Shown here piece after piece: positions 62,647 through 64,000 of a stretch of DNA of 64,000 nt. How positions within the stretch are numbered: the first letter of the stretch is position 1; each line of letters opens with the position of its first letter. The position numbers and the translations under genes were made by a program. The notes under the pieces are model-generated. The model worked only from the letters and a program-made list of their open reading frames with translations. It had not been told where the DNA came from and searched no databases. The stretch is from Nisaea nitritireducens (GTDB lineage: Bacteria; Pseudomonadota; Alphaproteobacteria; Thalassobaculales; Thalassobaculaceae): assembly GCF_014904795.1 (NCBI RefSeq), contig NZ_JACZFS010000031.1:1-64000 (forward strand). Direction: 5' to 3'.

Positions 62647-62784
62647 GGGGATACCTGCTTTTGACTTGCCGTTCAGGTTCAAGAGTCGCGGCAGTCAGCG
62701 CTACTAAGCCAATCGCTCTTTTGGGGAATCACAGGTCGAAAGCTGAAAAGAGATCAGCGCGACGTTAGTCGAATGATGACGTCT

Positions 62785-63954
62785 CTAACCCGCACTCGCC
62801 GCCGCAATCGCGGCAATCCGGTCTTTCTTCCGCAGCCGCTCGCTCGCGGACTTCAGCTGTCCGCAAGCCGCCAGGATGTCCCGCCCGCGCGGGGTCCGGA
62901 CCGGTGAGGCGTAGCCAGCCTTCAGGACCACCTGGGCGAACTTCTCGATGGTCTCGTCGTCAGAGCATTCATACTCCACGCCGGGCCACGGATTGAACGG
63001 GATCAGGTTGATCTTGGCCGGGATGTCCTCGATCAGTTTCACCAGCGCCCGCGCGTCGTCCAGGCTATCGTTCACGCCCTTCAGCATCACGTATTCGAAG
63101 GTGATGCGGCGGGCATTGTTAACGCCTGGATAGGTCCTGCAGGCGTCGAGCAGGTCCTTGATCGGGTATTTCTTGTTGATCGGCACCAGCTTGTTGCGGA
63201 TCTCGTCGGTCACCGCGTGCAGCGAGACCGCGAGGTTCACGCCGATTTCGGCGCCGCAGCGCTCCATCTCGGGAACAATGCCGGACGTGGACAGGGTGAT
63301 GCGGCGCTTGGACAGGCCGAGACCCTCGCCGTCCATGGCGATCATCATGGCGCGCTTCACATTGTCGAAATTGTACAACGGCTCACCCATGCCCATCAGC
63401 ACGATGTTGGTCAGCTTGCGGTCGCTCTGCGCCGTCGGGAAGCCGCCGAGCCGGTCGAGCGCGACCAGAATCTGGGCGACCATCTCGCCGGATGTCAGAT
63501 TGCGGACAAGGCGCTGGGTGCCGGTATGGCAGAAGGAGCAGGTCAGCGTGCAGCCGACCTGGGAGGAAATGCAGAGCGTGCCCCGGTCGTCGTCCGGGAT
63601 GAACACGGCCTCGGCCTCGTTCCCGTCGTCGAACTTCAGCAGCCACTTGGCGGTGCCGTCCTCGCTCCACTGCTCGCGGCTGATTTCCGGGCGGCCGATC
63701 TTGTAATGCTGGGCCAGCTCTTCGCGCAACGGTTTTGCCAGCGTCGTCATCTCGGCAAAATCTGTCACACCCTTGTGGTAGATCCAGTGCCAGATCTGAC
63801 CCGCGCGGAATTTCGGCAGGCCGCGCGTCTTCAGCTCTTCTATGAGCTGTTCGCGATCAAGGCCCACCAGATCCTTGGCGGCAAGGTCTGCGGCGAGATC
63901 GGTCGTCGCCGGCTGGTCGGAGGCGGCGGAAGTGGATAAAGCATGTGTCGACAT
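62785..63954 (-). CDS. rlmN: dual-specificity rRNA/tRNA adenine-C2 methyltransferase RlmN
   Basis: A radical-SAM enzyme methylating A2503 of 23S rRNA and A37 of some tRNAs. The 389-aa protein has an N-terminal helical domain ([14 protein letters not shown] region), the cluster motif [11 protein letters not shown] (CxxxCxxC), [23 protein letters not shown] and the catalytic C-terminal cysteine in [13 protein letters not shown]. The start at 63954 (MSTHAL) is taken; another in-frame start lies 36 bp upstream. The N-terminal 35 residues are Ala/Thr-rich and not conserved. Confidence 0.96.
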   Translation of the reverse strand: MSTHALSTSAASDQPATTDLAADLAAKDLVGLDREQLIEELKTRGLPKFRAGQIWHWIYHKGVTDFAEMTTLAKPLREELAQHYKIGRPEISREQWSEDGTAKWLLKFDDGNEAEAVFIPDDDRGTLCISSQVGCTLTCSFCHTGTQRLVRNLTSGEMVAQILVALDRLGGFPTAQSDRKLTNIVLMGMGEPLYNFDNVKRAMMIAMDGEGLGLSKRRITLSTSGIVPEMERCGAEIGVNLAVSLHAVTDEIRNKLVPINKKYPIKDLLDACRTYPGVNNARRITFEYVMLKGVNDSLDDARALVKLIEDIPAKINLIPFNPWPGVEYECSDDETIEKFAQVVLKAGYASPVRTPRGRDILAACGQLKSASERLRKKDRIAAIAAASAG

Positions 63955-64000
63955 GGGCCGTAAAATGAGTGCACAGGCCTGCAAAGGCAAGCCGAATCGG

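Overview
The window is high-GC, gene-dense DNA that reads as an alphaproteobacterial chromosome. Supporting signs are GTG and TTG starts, ATGA start/stop overlaps, CobN-type cobalt chelatase genes, a PrtD/PrtE-type type I secretion pair and a NodU-type carbamoyltransferase. A marine Rhodospirillales-like host is my inference; the genus cannot be fixed from the sequence. One island near 20.8-21.8 kb is strikingly AT-rich and clearly foreign.

Layout. (1) 0-5.7 kb, minus strand: a type I secretion locus with a periplasmic adaptor, an ABC permease/ATPase, a large acidic protein with an RTX-like C-terminus (candidate substrate) and a small XRE regulator. (2) 5.9-14.9 kb: a membrane diguanylate cyclase, a pirin, a phytanoyl-CoA-dioxygenase-like protein, a nucleotide-sugar dehydrogenase, an epimerase, a signal-less matrixin protease with C-terminal repeats, an odd 2OG-oxygenase and a coiled-coil protein. 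(3) 15-20.8 kb: a cobalamin riboswitch followed by cobW-cobN-cobO. (4) 20.8-22.0 kb: an insertion scar. An AT-rich membrane-protein gene and a broken adenylate-cyclase fragment lie between two copies of the cobO tail. (5) 22-25.7 kb: an FAD oxidoreductase, an adenylate cyclase and an SDR protein. (6) 25.9-40.5 kb: a sugar-precursor island. It encodes several NDP-sugar epimerases, a carbamoyltransferase, a GmhA-like SIS isomerase, a transaldolase, an unpaired thiamine-diphosphate E1 alpha/beta pair, a methyltransferase, a UDP-sugar-dehydrogenase homologue without its catalytic cysteine, a Gfo/Idh/MocA oxidoreductase and a cytidylyltransferase-kinase fusion in the reverse of HldE order. (7) 40.8-52.3 kb: the main corrin-ring cluster, cbiX-cobH-cobL-cobI-cbiG/cobJ-cobM, a DMT transporter, cobK-cbiD on the other strand, then cobA-cobB. 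(8) 52.4-64 kb: a Fur regulator, sensory and unknown proteins, a cytoplasmic chemoreceptor, tRNA-Thr(CGT), a SPOR lipoprotein, Bax-inhibitor-1-like protein, a second SIS protein, DoxX-like protein, queC and rlmN.

How the genes work together. The two cobalamin blocks cover most of corrin synthesis from uroporphyrinogen III to the adenosylated corrinoid. They mix enzymes of the early-cobalt route (CbiX, CbiG, CbiD) with those of the late-cobalt route (CobN, CobK, CobL). The sugar island can be read as a heptose-type pathway: transaldolase makes sedoheptulose-7-phosphate, the SIS protein isomerises it, and the fused kinase/cytidylyltransferase activates it. The thiamine enzyme, epimerases, oxidoreductases, methyltransferase and carbamoyltransferase could then tailor the sugar. 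No glycosyltransferase or polymerase is visible here. The island therefore looks like a dedicated monosaccharide-building module, and it is the best candidate for undescribed biochemistry in the window.
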